A DNA stretch of 64,000 nucleotides from positions 1 through 64,000 of the forward strand of contig JAKZMJ010000002.1 of the NCBI GenBank assembly GCA_030491005.1, in the 5' to 3' direction. The notes under the pieces were generated by a model. The model saw nothing but the letters and a program-made list of their open reading frames with translations. It had not been told where the DNA came from and ran no database searches. Below, piece after piece: positions 39,240 through 48,386 of the stretch; positions within the stretch are counted from its first letter, which is position 1, and each line of letters starts with the position of its first letter. Origin of the DNA: Sulfurospirillum sp. Lineage in GTDB: Bacteria > Campylobacterota > Campylobacteria > Campylobacterales > Arcobacteraceae. A program made the position numbers and the translations under genes.

Positions 39240-39494
39240 CTATTCGCTTACGCCATATTTTTCATCAATGTCACTCATAACTTTAACATAAATAAAAATC
39301 AATACAACAAAAACATAAATTGCACCTTGTTGTGCGAACCAAAAACCTAATTTAACACCACTAATTGTGAATTCATTTAGTTCATTAATGAACAAAATTC
39401 CACAACCATAAGAAACAACAAACCAAACTACAAGTAGTTTAAAGATCATTGAAATATTTTCTTTCCAATAAGCTTGAGCTTTTTCTGGACTCAT
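39240..39494 (-). CDS. DUF4212 small subunit of the sodium:solute symporter
   Basis: An 84-aa protein with two transmembrane helices (LLVVWFVVSYGCGILF and FWFAQQGAIYVFVVLIFIYV). It starts with the family pattern AYWKENISMIF. This is the VC_2704/DUF4212 partner always encoded just before VC_2705-type symporters. AGGAGAA precedes the start. Confidence 0.93.
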   Translation of the reverse strand: MSPEKAQAYWKENISMIFKLLVVWFVVSYGCGILFINELNEFTISGVKLGFWFAQQGAIYVFVVLIFIYVKVMSDIDEKYGVSE

Positions 39495-39664
39495 CTTTTC
39501 TCCTTTTTATTTTAATCTCAAATTTATTTTTAAGACTAATTGACACAAAGGATTATAATAATTCTATATAGCAAAAAGGTAGCATTTAAACTTTTTTTCA
39601 ATAAAATTTTGAAATTTACAATTTTTTAGGAAAAATATTATTAATTGATTTAATTATTAATTAT

Positions 39665-40327
39665 TTAAATAGAATAATATCTATCTATTTTATAACCCAA
39701 ACCTCTTATATTTTTAACAAAATCTTCTTTTAAAGATTTTTTCAATCTTGATATTTCTGCTCTTATTGTTGGATTGTCAATGTTTTCACTATTCCAAATA
39801 TCTATACGGAAGCTTTCAAAGTCTACAATCATATTAATATTAAGAGCTAAAATATGAATAATTTCTAATTGTTTTTTTGTTAATGTTTGTGGCTCTAAAT
39901 TAAAATACAAAGTTTGTTTTTCTTTTGAATATGAATAATTTTCCGAAAATCTTATATGAGAGGTACTTGATTGATCTTTTTTTAAAATTTGATTAATTTT
40001 TATTCCAAGCTCTTCTAAATGAAATGGTTTCTTAATATATTCTCTACAGCCTAACTGATAGGCTTTTGTTATATCTTCAATATCAATTAATGCACTAATA
40101 TAAATTATTGGCACAAAAAATTTTCTACTATTTAGTTCTTCAATAATCTCAAAACCATTTTTATGTGGTACATTAATATCAAGAATTAATAAGTCAAATG
40201 AAGGGTCAATATTATTTAATACATCTAAACCATTTGTAAAGCTTTCTAGCATATGACCCACATCTCTTAAATATTCTGAAATCGCATTGTTTAGCATAAC
40301 TTCATCTTCAAGTAACAATATTTTCAT
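39665..40327 (-). CDS. OmpR-type response regulator
   Basis: A 220-aa regulator. The receiver domain has LLEDE at the N-terminus, phosphoacceptor Asp50 in LLILDINVPHKNG and the conserved Lys100 in YIKKPF. The C-terminal winged helix is of the Trans_reg_C type (LTKKQLEIIHILAL; NPTIRAEISRLKKSL; IRGLGYKI). It overlaps the histidine kinase gene by 20 bases. The symporter operon starts 171 bases further on and is a plausible target. Confidence 0.92.
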   Translation of the reverse strand: MKILLLEDEVMLNNAISEYLRDVGHMLESFTNGLDVLNNIDPSFDLLILDINVPHKNGFEIIEELNSRKFFVPIIYISALIDIEDITKAYQLGCREYIKKPFHLEELGIKINQILKKDQSSTSHIRFSENYSYSKEKQTLYFNLEPQTLTKKQLEIIHILALNINMIVDFESFRIDIWNSENIDNPTIRAEISRLKKSLKEDFVKNIRGLGYKIDRYYSI

Positions 40328-41891
40328 TAATTTTAAACCTATAAATAAATTTTGTTTCTTTTTTACTAGAGTATAGAGTTATTGTAACAAAATTTTTATC
40401 ACAAATATCTTTAACTATCTTTAAACCTAAACCAAAACCTCCACGTGAGCTATTTTCTCTATAGTAACCGTTAAAGATTTCTTCTTTAGATTTGATTTTA
40501 CTAGAACTTGTTTTTACATAAAATTCAACTCTATCTTTTTTATAATAATTAAGATGAATATAAATAGTTGATTTTGCATTAGAATATTTTATTGCATTAG
40601 AAAGATTATTATCAATAATTCTTTGTAATTGTATAATATTGAACTTGATATAAATATCTTCATTTATTTCAAACTCAAAATTTAATAAGTTTGCTTTTGC
40701 AATTTCTTGAAAAAAATCTATTCTTTCTTTTAAATAAGATGAAAAATTAATATATTCTTTTAAATAAATAACTTTATCTTTTTTTATTAAAAATGATAAA
40801 GAATCATAAATATTTTGAATTATTTTAGAACCATTTTCAATATTAGTTACATATTTATTATTTGGAATATGTCTTCTTAATAAATCAATATTGGTTTGTA
40901 TTATAGATAAAGGTGTATTGATTTCATGAACAGAGTTTTTTAAAAATTGCTTTTGTGAATGAATTAAATTGGTTAATTCTTGTGTTTTTTCAGTAACTTT
41001 ATCCTCTAAATGTTTATTTAAATCTTTTAAAATATTATTTTTGTCTTTAATGTTGATAAACATATCTTTCCCAAAATTTGCCACAACTTTAAACTCACCA
41101 AATTTAATTTTATTAAAACTATTATTAGTTCCAGTTTTTTGATATTCTTTAAAATAGTTTCCTATTGCTTTAACATCATTAACTATTAATATAGTTATAT
41201 TTCTATATAAAAATAAGGAATAAAGAATAAGCATAACTGTAAGAGATAAAATTTGCAATATATAATTAGATATTTTTTCATCATATTCTTTTTCTTTCTT
41301 TATTAAAAGTTTATCCATCTCATCCAAATAAACATCTGCGATGATTGTCCATTCCCATAAATCATATGATAGGGAATAAGATATTTTTTCTAGTATTGTA
41401 TTACTTGTATTTTGCTTCCAATGATATTTTAAAAATTCTCCATCATTTTTTCTTGAAATATCTATTAACTTATTTATTATTATTTTAGAATTAGAATTGG
41501 GAAATTTAGAAAAAATATTTTCTTTATTTTTAGTAAGTTTTGGAGCATATATTAATTTTGAGTTAAAATCATATATATATATAGAAGTATTAATATTGTT
41601 TTTATTATGTATAAGCTCAATAGAGTGTAGAATATATTCTTTTAATTCTTTTTTTGATTTTGTGTCTTTATATTTTATATTATAAGTATGAATAAATTCT
41701 ATGGTTTTTTTAATATCTAGTTTTATTAAATCTTTTTGTTTTTTAGTGTAATTATGCTCAAGAAGTTTAATCTTTTCTTGAAATTCATTAAAAGTATTGC
41801 TTATTATTATAAAAGCAAAAGAAGATGTTAAAACTATTATAAAGATAATAGAATATAAAATCAAATGGTATAAAGATTTAGCTTTTATCAT
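40308..41891 (-). CDS. Sensor histidine kinase with periplasmic Cache-like domain
   Basis: About 527 aa. Two transmembrane helices (near residues 10-30 and 230-250) enclose a periplasmic sensor of the sCache type. The cytoplasmic part has the H-box FLKNSVHEINTPLSIIQTN, the N-box IIDNNLSNAIKYSN and the G-box GGFGLGLKIVKDIC. The frame can start at 41927, but GGATAA lies before the in-frame ATG at 41891 (MIKAKSLYH), which I prefer. It pairs with the overlapping response regulator. Confidence 0.9.
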   Translation of the reverse strand: MIKAKSLYHLILYSIIFIIVLTSSFAFIIISNTFNEFQEKIKLLEHNYTKKQKDLIKLDIKKTIEFIHTYNIKYKDTKSKKELKEYILHSIELIHNKNNINTSIYIYDFNSKLIYAPKLTKNKENIFSKFPNSNSKIIINKLIDISRKNDGEFLKYHWKQNTSNTILEKISYSLSYDLWEWTIIADVYLDEMDKLLIKKEKEYDEKISNYILQILSLTVMLILYSLFLYRNITILIVNDVKAIGNYFKEYQKTGTNNSFNKIKFGEFKVVANFGKDMFINIKDKNNILKDLNKHLEDKVTEKTQELTNLIHSQKQFLKNSVHEINTPLSIIQTNIDLLRRHIPNNKYVTNIENGSKIIQNIYDSLSFLIKKDKVIYLKEYINFSSYLKERIDFFQEIAKANLLNFEFEINEDIYIKFNIIQLQRIIDNNLSNAIKYSNAKSTIYIHLNYYKKDRVEFYVKTSSSKIKSKEEIFNGYYRENSSRGGFGLGLKIVKDICDKNFVTITLYSSKKETKFIYRFKINENIVT

Positions 41892-41936
41892 ATTTATTAT
41901 CCAAAATAAAAATACTAAATTATTCATCTAAAAAAA

Positions 41937-42013
41937 TGGCGCGATTGAAGGGACTTGAACCCTCGACCTCCTGCGTGACAGGCAGGCGTTCTAACCAACT
42001 AAACTACAACCGC
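41937..42013 (-). tRNA. tRNA-Asp (GTC), copy 2
   Basis: A cloverleaf can be folded: acceptor GCGGTTG/CAATCGC, anticodon loop CTGTCAC reading GTC, T-loop GGTTCAAGTCC, and an encoded CCA. It is identical to the copy at 42377 and is the last gene of the array. Confidence 0.97.
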
Positions 42014-42022
42014 ACCTTATAA

Positions 42023-42097
42023 TGGTGATCCCTAGGGGATTTGAACCCCTATGGTTGGAATGAAAATCCAAAATCCTAACCATTAGATGAAGGGACC
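42023..42097 (-). tRNA. tRNA-Glu (TTC), copy 2
   Basis: Acceptor GGTCCCT/AGGGATC, anticodon loop TTTTCAT reading TTC, encoded CCA. Identical to the copy at 42197. Confidence 0.97.
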
Positions 42098-42100
42098 ACA

Positions 42101-42176
42101 TGGTGGTCGATAGAAGACTCGAACTTCTGACGTCTACCTTGTAAGGGTAGCGCTCTACCAACTGAGCTAATCGACC
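42101..42176 (-). tRNA. tRNA-Val (TAC), copy 2
   Basis: Acceptor GGTCGAT/ATCGACC, anticodon loop CTTACAA reading TAC, encoded CCA. Identical to the copy at 42535. Only three bases separate it from tRNA-Glu. Confidence 0.97.
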
Positions 42177-42196
42177 TAAAAAAATAAAACTTTATA

Positions 42197-42271
42197 TGGT
42201 GATCCCTAGGGGATTTGAACCCCTATGGTTGGAATGAAAATCCAAAATCCTAACCATTAGATGAAGGGACC
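42197..42271 (-). tRNA. tRNA-Glu (TTC), copy 1
   Basis: Same sequence and fold as the gene at 42023, anticodon TTC, encoded CCA. Confidence 0.97.
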
Positions 42272-42285
42272 ATAAAAACAAAAAT

Positions 42286-42361
42286 TGGTGACCCGTATTG
42301 GATTCGAACCAATGGCCACCTCCTTAAAAGGGAGATGCTCTACCAACTGAGCTAACAGGTC
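42286..42361 (-). tRNA. tRNA-Lys (TTT), copy 2
   Basis: Acceptor GACCTGT/ACGGGTC, anticodon loop CTTTTAA reading TTT, encoded CCA. Identical to the copy at 42626. Confidence 0.97.
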
Positions 42362-42376
42362 ACATAAATAAAGAAA

Positions 42377-42453
42377 TGGCGCGATTGAAGGGACTTGAAC
42401 CCTCGACCTCCTGCGTGACAGGCAGGCGTTCTAACCAACTAAACTACAACCGC
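42377..42453 (-). tRNA. tRNA-Asp (GTC), copy 1
   Basis: Same sequence as the gene at 41937, anticodon GTC, encoded CCA. Confidence 0.97.
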
Positions 42454-42534
42454 ACTTTATATACTAAGTCAAAATTTAACTTAGATGTCACTATTTTAAA
42501 CTTATACCAAAATACAAATTAATGTACAATCTAA

Positions 42535-42610
42535 TGGTGGTCGATAGAAGACTCGAACTTCTGACGTCTACCTTGTAAGGGTAGCGCTCTACCAACTGAG
42601 CTAATCGACC
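42535..42610 (-). tRNA. tRNA-Val (TAC), copy 1
   Basis: Same sequence as the gene at 42101, anticodon TAC, encoded CCA. An 81-base spacer separates it from the following tRNA-Asp, the longest in the array. Confidence 0.97.
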
Positions 42611-42625
42611 AAAATTAAAATTAAA

Positions 42626-42701
42626 TGGTGACCCGTATTGGATTCGAACCAATGGCCACCTCCTTAAAAGGGAGATGCTCTACCAACTGAGCTAACAGGT
42701 C
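42626..42701 (-). tRNA. tRNA-Lys (TTT), copy 1
   Basis: First gene of the array, about 30 bases after the -10 box. Same sequence as the gene at 42286, anticodon TTT, encoded CCA. Confidence 0.97.
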
Positions 42702-42731
42702 AATAACTTTTAATCTATAAATTGGAGGAGA

Positions 42732-42760
42732 ATTATATAAAAAAACTAATGATATGTCAA
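42732..42760 (-). promoter_or_regulatory. Consensus promoter of the tRNA array
   Basis: On the minus strand a perfect TTGACA (42755-42760) and a perfect TATAAT (42732-42737) are 17 bases apart. This is an ideal sigma-70 promoter, fitting a stable-RNA operon. Confidence 0.85.
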
Positions 42761-42856
42761 GACTTTTTTTGTAAATTTGTAAAATTGTCCAATGTATTTA
42801 GAATATATGTGTATTTTAAATGTATTTATCCTACTTATTAGCTTAAATAAGTATAT

Positions 42857-44509
42857 TTAATTTGAGTTTTGTACTTTATTTAAATTAAAATTGATTAGCT
42901 TACCAGATTTCAATTGTTTAATATTGTCTTTTATTTTTCTAATTAATAGTATTTTATCTTTAAAAGCCAATTCTTTTTGATATTGAATGATATTTAACTG
43001 ATTTGTATAAAACTTCAATAACAATATTAAAAGTTCTTTGGTTAATCTATCATCATCATAATTTTCTAAACTTTCATTTAATAAAATTAAATTCAATGAT
43101 TGATGATTTGAGTCATTTATTAATAATTCGAACTCCTTTTTATGTATTTCAAACATTGATGAGTCTACTATGCTTAAAACTTTTTTTAAGCTGTCTTTTT
43201 TTTCTAAAACAGTTTTGATAATACAAAGCTCAGCAATATCAATTTGATTTACATTTGTTTCTACTTGTCTATTTTTTGTTACATTAACTTGAATTAGATT
43301 TTCTCTGATATTTAGTTTTTGTGCTATATATTTTTTATATTCATCTTGATAAAGGATATTAAGAGATTTTAAATAATCATTAACTTCTGTTAATGCTTTT
43401 TGTTTTTGTGTTATATTTTTTATATCATATTTTAAAATTATAAAATCAATTGCAAAAATAATAAAATTTATAGAAGAATTAAATAAAGAATTTAATTCTT
43501 CTATTTTACCATCTTTTACCATATCAGCTGGATCCTTGCCATCTTTAAAAATCACAACTCCTCCACTAAACTCACCTTGACTTAATAAAAGACAAGCTTT
43601 AAAAGCAGCATTAATTCCAGCCTTATCTCCATCATAAGCTAAGATAACACTTGGTTCTCCTCTTCTTAAAAGTGGCAAGTGGTCTTTAGTTAATGCTGTT
43701 CCTAATGTCGCAACTGTTGTATTAAAACCTGCTTGATGTAACATAATGACATCTAAATAACCTTCAGTTATTATAATTTGTTTTGTTTTATAAATATGTT
43801 CTTTTGCTAGATTATATCCATAAAGTAATGTTGACTTATTAAAAAGTTTTGTTTGAGGAGAATTAACATATTTTGCATTATGTCCTATAATAGTTCTAGC
43901 TCCAAAACCTAATATTTTATTGCTTATTGAATAAATAGGAAAAGTAATTCTTTCAATAAATCTAGAATATAAACCATTTGTTCCATTGTCAATTAAACCT
44001 ACATCTTTAGCTTGTGATAAGTTTAAAAAGTTAGTTTTTAAAAAATTAATTGTATCTTGTGATTTTGGGGCATATCCTATTTCAAACTTTTCTATTGAAA
44101 ACTCAGAAATACCTCTATTGTTTATATATTCTTTTGTAGATTCATTTTGACTAAATAATTTTTGATAAAATTTATTTGCTTCTTCTAGTATTTTATTATC
44201 TTGTTTGTTTGTTTCTTTATCATACACTAAATCAATATTACACATTGAAGCTAATTTTTCAAGACTTTCAGGATATGAAAGTTTTTGGTATTCCATAACA
44301 AATTTTATACTATCTCCACCAACCCCACACCCAAAACAGTGATAAATTTGTTTTGAAGGACTAACTACAAAAGAAGGTGTATCTTCCCCATGGAATGGAC
44401 AACAAGCCTTAAAATTAGCACCCGATTTTTTTAATTCTAAAAATTGTGAAATAATATCTACAATATCTAAATTGTTTTTTAAATTATCAATTGAATCAGC
44501 TCTAATCAT
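42857..44509 (-). CDS. dnaG: DNA primase
   Basis: Makes RNA primers at the replication fork. At 550 aa it has the N-terminal zinc finger (ACCPFHGEDTPSFVVSPSKQ then HCFGCG, the C-H-C-C ligands), the RNA-polymerase core with VSPQTKLFNKSTLLYG-type region (VNSPQTKLF here) and the TOPRIM acidic motifs in IIITEGYLDVIMLHQAG and ILAYDGDKAG. The C-terminal helicase-binding part is divergent, as usual. ComF follows upstream on the same strand by 19 bases. Confidence 0.97.
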   Translation of the reverse strand: MIRADSIDNLKNNLDIVDIISQFLELKKSGANFKACCPFHGEDTPSFVVSPSKQIYHCFGCGVGGDSIKFVMEYQKLSYPESLEKLASMCNIDLVYDKETNKQDNKILEEANKFYQKLFSQNESTKEYINNRGISEFSIEKFEIGYAPKSQDTINFLKTNFLNLSQAKDVGLIDNGTNGLYSRFIERITFPIYSISNKILGFGARTIIGHNAKYVNSPQTKLFNKSTLLYGYNLAKEHIYKTKQIIITEGYLDVIMLHQAGFNTTVATLGTALTKDHLPLLRRGEPSVILAYDGDKAGINAAFKACLLLSQGEFSGGVVIFKDGKDPADMVKDGKIEELNSLFNSSINFIIFAIDFIILKYDIKNITQKQKALTEVNDYLKSLNILYQDEYKKYIAQKLNIRENLIQVNVTKNRQVETNVNQIDIAELCIIKTVLEKKDSLKKVLSIVDSSMFEIHKKEFELLINDSNHQSLNLILLNESLENYDDDRLTKELLILLLKFYTNQLNIIQYQKELAFKDKILLIRKIKDNIKQLKSGKLINFNLNKVQNSN

Positions 44510-44528
44510 TGTTGATTATATCAAAAAT

Positions 44529-45104
44529 TCAATAAATTTTTGCATCTGCAAGAGTTAAAGAAAATAGGACTTTATTATTGTCATTTTCTAAAACTTTTTT
44601 TGCCTCTAGTATAGTTGTACCTGTAGTAATAAGGTCATCTACTAATATGATAGATTTATTGTGTATCTTTTTTACTTTAAAATTTCTTTTATTTTGCTTT
44701 CTATAATTTAAATCATGACCTGCATATTTTATTATGTTTCTTGCTTTTAACACATTATATTTAACAGTAATATTTTTTGAACTAAGTTGTCTTGCCAATA
44801 TTGCTGTATGTGAAAAATTATGTCTTGTATGATCATCTATTGGTATAGATAAAATATTATCATCAAAATTAAAGTTTTGAGCAAATTTTTTAAAAGATAA
44901 TTTTGCTAATATATTTAATACTCTATCTCCATAAAAATAATATTTACTTAATAAAAGATTTTCTAATTCTAAAAATGTATAGAATGAATAATTAAAAAAA
45001 TCTTTTTTAAGCTCTCTTTTATAAAATGATGGTTTTAATAATGTTTCTTGACAGTTTTTACAAATAATTAAAAAAGACCATTGTTCACAAACTACACATT
45101 TCAA
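44529..45104 (-). CDS. ComF family phosphoribosyltransferase-like protein
   Basis: A 191-aa protein with N-terminal cysteine pairs CVVC and CKNC (zinc-binding in ComF) and the C-terminal PRPP-loop pattern IILVDDLITTGTTI. Relatives are needed for DNA uptake in competent bacteria; others are of unknown role. The start overlaps the SpoIIE phosphatase stop by 4 bases. Confidence 0.88.
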   Translation of the reverse strand: MKCVVCEQWSFLIICKNCQETLLKPSFYKRELKKDFFNYSFYTFLELENLLLSKYYFYGDRVLNILAKLSFKKFAQNFNFDDNILSIPIDDHTRHNFSHTAILARQLSSKNITVKYNVLKARNIIKYAGHDLNYRKQNKRNFKVKKIHNKSIILVDDLITTGTTILEAKKVLENDNNKVLFSLTLADAKIY

Positions 45105-47776
45105 ATTTCAAAAGCTATTAATGTTATATCATCATTTGTTTCTTCTTTTCCTTGATATTCATATAAGGTATCTAAAAACACTGATTGCTGATCAATAAAA
45201 CTTTTATTATGAGACTCTTGTATAATATTTTTAAATCTTTTTTTACCAAATGGAAAACCTTTTTCTCCTCCATTTTGATCTAGATAACCATCAGTTGTAA
45301 TATAAAACTTCATATTATCTTCTACATCAATAATATGTTCTGTAAATTCATAATTAACATCAGAACTTCTATATCCAATTGAATGTCTATTTCCCTTTAT
45401 TGAACTTAATTCATCATCTTTTAGTATAAATAATTCATTATTAGCTCCTGAAAATTTTATTATTTTTTCTTTTTTATTATAGTAAAGAATAGCTCCATCA
45501 AAACCTGCATTTGATTTAGCATCATTATTATCTTGTTTTAAAATACTTTTCATTTCTTTATTAAATCTTTTTAGTATATAAGCTGTACTAACTGTTTTAT
45601 TTTTAAGTATTATTTCTAACATAATTTGTCTCTCAATTGCTTTTACTAACATAGTAACAAAAGCACCAGGAACTCCATGACCAGTACAATCAATAATCAT
45701 AAATACACATTCATTGTCATTGTTTAAATTATCAAACAGATATATATCTCCTCCTACTATATCTTTAGGATTCCAAATCACAAAATAGTCTTTAAAATAT
45801 TTAGAGAACAATTCTTTGTTTGGAACAATTGCGTGTTGAATTAAAGAAGAATACTCTATTGAGTCTTTTGTGTGTTTGTGCATATTTTTTAAATTTACAT
45901 GCAAATTGTGTAAATTATCTTTTTGTTTTTCTATTGTCTCTAAAGTGATACCAGCTTTTTTATTATCAATTAAAACATTTGTTATAGAATCACCTAAAGT
46001 GTTCACTCCTAATGCTAGTCTATAAAGATGTTCTTTTAAATATTCAGTATTAATTTTTCTAGAAAAATTAAAATCAGAGTACTCTTCTAGTACATCTAAT
46101 ACATTTGAAATATTTAGTTCCATATTATCAGCCATCTTATTTAGAATATTTGTAAGTTCATTTAAAGCTTCGTTTGAAATAGTTATATTTACTCTTTTTG
46201 ATAAATCTCCTTCTTCAAATTCTTTTAAAATTTTTATTGTTTGATTTATAACATTTTTATCTTCTTCAATTCCTATTTTAATTCTTATTATATTTTGGTT
46301 TACTTCTTTAGAAATATAACCAATTTCTGTATTGCTTTCAACTAAAAAATCTACAGTATTTGTTTTTTTATTAATATAATCGAAGAAAGAAAATATTCCT
46401 TTACTAAAGCTTGTAATAGTTTGCATAATATTTCTTGTAATAAAAAATGAAAAAATAATAAGAAATAATACTAAAAGAGCTGTTATTATTCCTATAATAT
46501 AAAATTCTTTTATTAATGTATCATGTTCGTTATTAATTGTATTTATTAATTTTCTAGTAACAAAATCACTAATTCTTTTCATTAAATTAATTTTGTCAGT
46601 GACTAAATTAAACCAAATAGAAGGTTTCACACTAAATAAACTATTATTTAGTGTATCTAATGCTGTAATAGCAGGAGTATCATCAACTTGAATTATTTTA
46701 TCACTTTGAAGTATTGTTGCTTTACTATGAATGGCTTGTATTACTTTTGGCAAATTTTTATTATATAAGCCAAAAACATTTTCTATGTCACCTAATAATT
46801 TTAGTTCTCTTTGGTTAACATATTTCAAAGTTTTATATTGATTTATACTTTTTAATAAATTCACATATAATAAACTTACTTTATCTGCATACTTATCGTC
46901 TTTTCGTATCACAAAATTTTTAAAATTATGAATTAATCCACCATAACCAATAGTATTTTGCATATTAGATACTATATGAGCTTTTTTTGATGAAAAAAGA
47001 AGTTTATTTATAATTGGATTTAATTCATGTATACTTTTATGATTAATTATTCTTTTATAAAAGTTTTCTGTATCAATTGATGTATATTTTAAAAAATTGC
47101 TAATATATAAGTTTTCTTCTGCAATAAGATTACTAAACCTTACTCTAACACCTTCTTGAAATTCATCTTTAGTTAAAATACTAGCTCCAATAGCTCTTTG
47201 AATACCAACTGTTTCTTTAGCAAGTAAAAAATTAAAATAAGAAACTAATTGACTTGTAGCCGTTGAGGACATAGATATTTTACTAACATTTGCAATTGAT
47301 TGTAAATACTTTTCGTTTACAGCCGTATAAAGATTTAATAATTCATCAACTGAAATCAAGTTATTGTTAAGCTTCTCTCTAATATGAACAATATCACTAT
47401 TATAATTTAAGTATTTCAATAAAGACTGAACATTTTTGTCGTGTCTATTATGAGTTTTAATTTCTTTGATAAAATTATTTAAATCTTTTAATTTATTGTT
47501 AGTTAAAAAGTATTGTTTTTTTAATTGATTTTTAAAAAAATCTGATTTTCTTCCTAAAAACATAATAGAAATTCCTCTTTCTTTTTGAATTTCGTGTACT
47601 AGTGAGGAAATTTTAGTGGAAAGAATAATCCCATTTTTTAAATGATTCAATTTTTTAATGTGTTTATAATCTTTATATATAATATTACTTGAAATAAATA
47701 TTATTATTACAACAGGTATCAATATTAAAATAAATATTTTATTTTTAATTGGTAAGTTAGTAAACAATTCGTTCAT
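45101..47776 (-). CDS. Membrane PP2C/SpoIIE-type phosphatase with nitrate/nitrite-sensing-like domain
   Basis: An 891-aa signalling protein. A helix near residues 14-31 is followed by a long all-helical periplasmic region (about 50-410) that begins LVHEIQKERGISIMFLGRKS, the hallmark of the NIT nitrate/nitrite-sensing domain. A second helix lies near 415-440, then HAMP-like segments and a C-terminal SpoIIE phosphatase with IVGGDIYLF, IIDCTGHGVPGAF and TNDDITLIAFEI (metal-binding Asp residues). It should dephosphorylate a Ser/Thr-phosphorylated anti-sigma antagonist or similar partner; none is encoded nearby. Confidence 0.88.
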   Translation of the reverse strand: MNELFTNLPIKNKIFILILIPVVIIIFISSNIIYKDYKHIKKLNHLKNGIILSTKISSLVHEIQKERGISIMFLGRKSDFFKNQLKKQYFLTNNKLKDLNNFIKEIKTHNRHDKNVQSLLKYLNYNSDIVHIREKLNNNLISVDELLNLYTAVNEKYLQSIANVSKISMSSTATSQLVSYFNFLLAKETVGIQRAIGASILTKDEFQEGVRVRFSNLIAEENLYISNFLKYTSIDTENFYKRIINHKSIHELNPIINKLLFSSKKAHIVSNMQNTIGYGGLIHNFKNFVIRKDDKYADKVSLLYVNLLKSINQYKTLKYVNQRELKLLGDIENVFGLYNKNLPKVIQAIHSKATILQSDKIIQVDDTPAITALDTLNNSLFSVKPSIWFNLVTDKINLMKRISDFVTRKLINTINNEHDTLIKEFYIIGIITALLVLFLIIFSFFITRNIMQTITSFSKGIFSFFDYINKKTNTVDFLVESNTEIGYISKEVNQNIIRIKIGIEEDKNVINQTIKILKEFEEGDLSKRVNITISNEALNELTNILNKMADNMELNISNVLDVLEEYSDFNFSRKINTEYLKEHLYRLALGVNTLGDSITNVLIDNKKAGITLETIEKQKDNLHNLHVNLKNMHKHTKDSIEYSSLIQHAIVPNKELFSKYFKDYFVIWNPKDIVGGDIYLFDNLNNDNECVFMIIDCTGHGVPGAFVTMLVKAIERQIMLEIILKNKTVSTAYILKRFNKEMKSILKQDNNDAKSNAGFDGAILYYNKKEKIIKFSGANNELFILKDDELSSIKGNRHSIGYRSSDVNYEFTEHIIDVEDNMKFYITTDGYLDQNGGEKGFPFGKKRFKNIIQESHNKSFIDQQSVFLDTLYEYQGKEETNDDITLIAFEI

Positions 47777-47798
47777 ATTTATAATCCTAATAAATTAT

Positions 47799-48386
47799 TT
47801 ATTGTATTTGTGCTTGAATAAATAAATTCATTTCATTAACGATGACATCTATTGATCGCTCACCATCAATTTGTTTTAAAAGATTTCTTGAAGTATAAAA
47901 TTCTTGAATTTCTAATAGCGGATCTGTAAATAATTTCATTCTATTATTAAATACTTTAACATTATCATCAGCTCTTACAATTTTAGCATCTGCTGCTCGA
48001 CCTAATACTCTTTGGCATGCTATTTCTTTTGATACCTTAACCTCAATAACATTTACAAGAATTACTTCTTGTTGTCTAAGTAAATATTTATCAAGCTCTA
48101 TCATTTGCTCTTGTGATCTTGGATATCCATCAATAATTACAATAGAACTTGGAGCTTGTTTTATTGCATTTATAATCGTTTCTATTACTATATCAATAGG
48201 TACTAAATTTCCCTTAGATACATAAGAATTTATTATTTCACCTCTTTTACTAGCACTTTGTATTTCAGCTCTAAACATATCACCCGTTGAATAATGCGTA
48301 ATATTTTCATGTTTTTGTGCAATCATTTGAGCATCCGTAGTTTTTCCAGAACCAGGAGCTCCAATAATTAAAAATAACTTCTTCAT
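47799..48386 (-). CDS. adk: Adenylate kinase
   Basis: Converts ATP and AMP to 2 ADP. It is 195 aa, the short-lid form. The P-loop GAPGSGKTTDAQM is at about residues 8-20, then YSTGDMFRAEI and the IIDGYPRSQEQ motif near residue 83 with the conserved Arg. The usual zinc-finger lid is replaced by a short VLGRAADAKIVRADD loop, as in other Campylobacterota. Confidence 0.95.
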   Translation of the reverse strand: MKKLFLIIGAPGSGKTTDAQMIAQKHENITHYSTGDMFRAEIQSASKRGEIINSYVSKGNLVPIDIVIETIINAIKQAPSSIVIIDGYPRSQEQMIELDKYLLRQQEVILVNVIEVKVSKEIACQRVLGRAADAKIVRADDNVKVFNNRMKLFTDPLLEIQEFYTSRNLLKQIDGERSIDVIVNEMNLFIQAQIQ

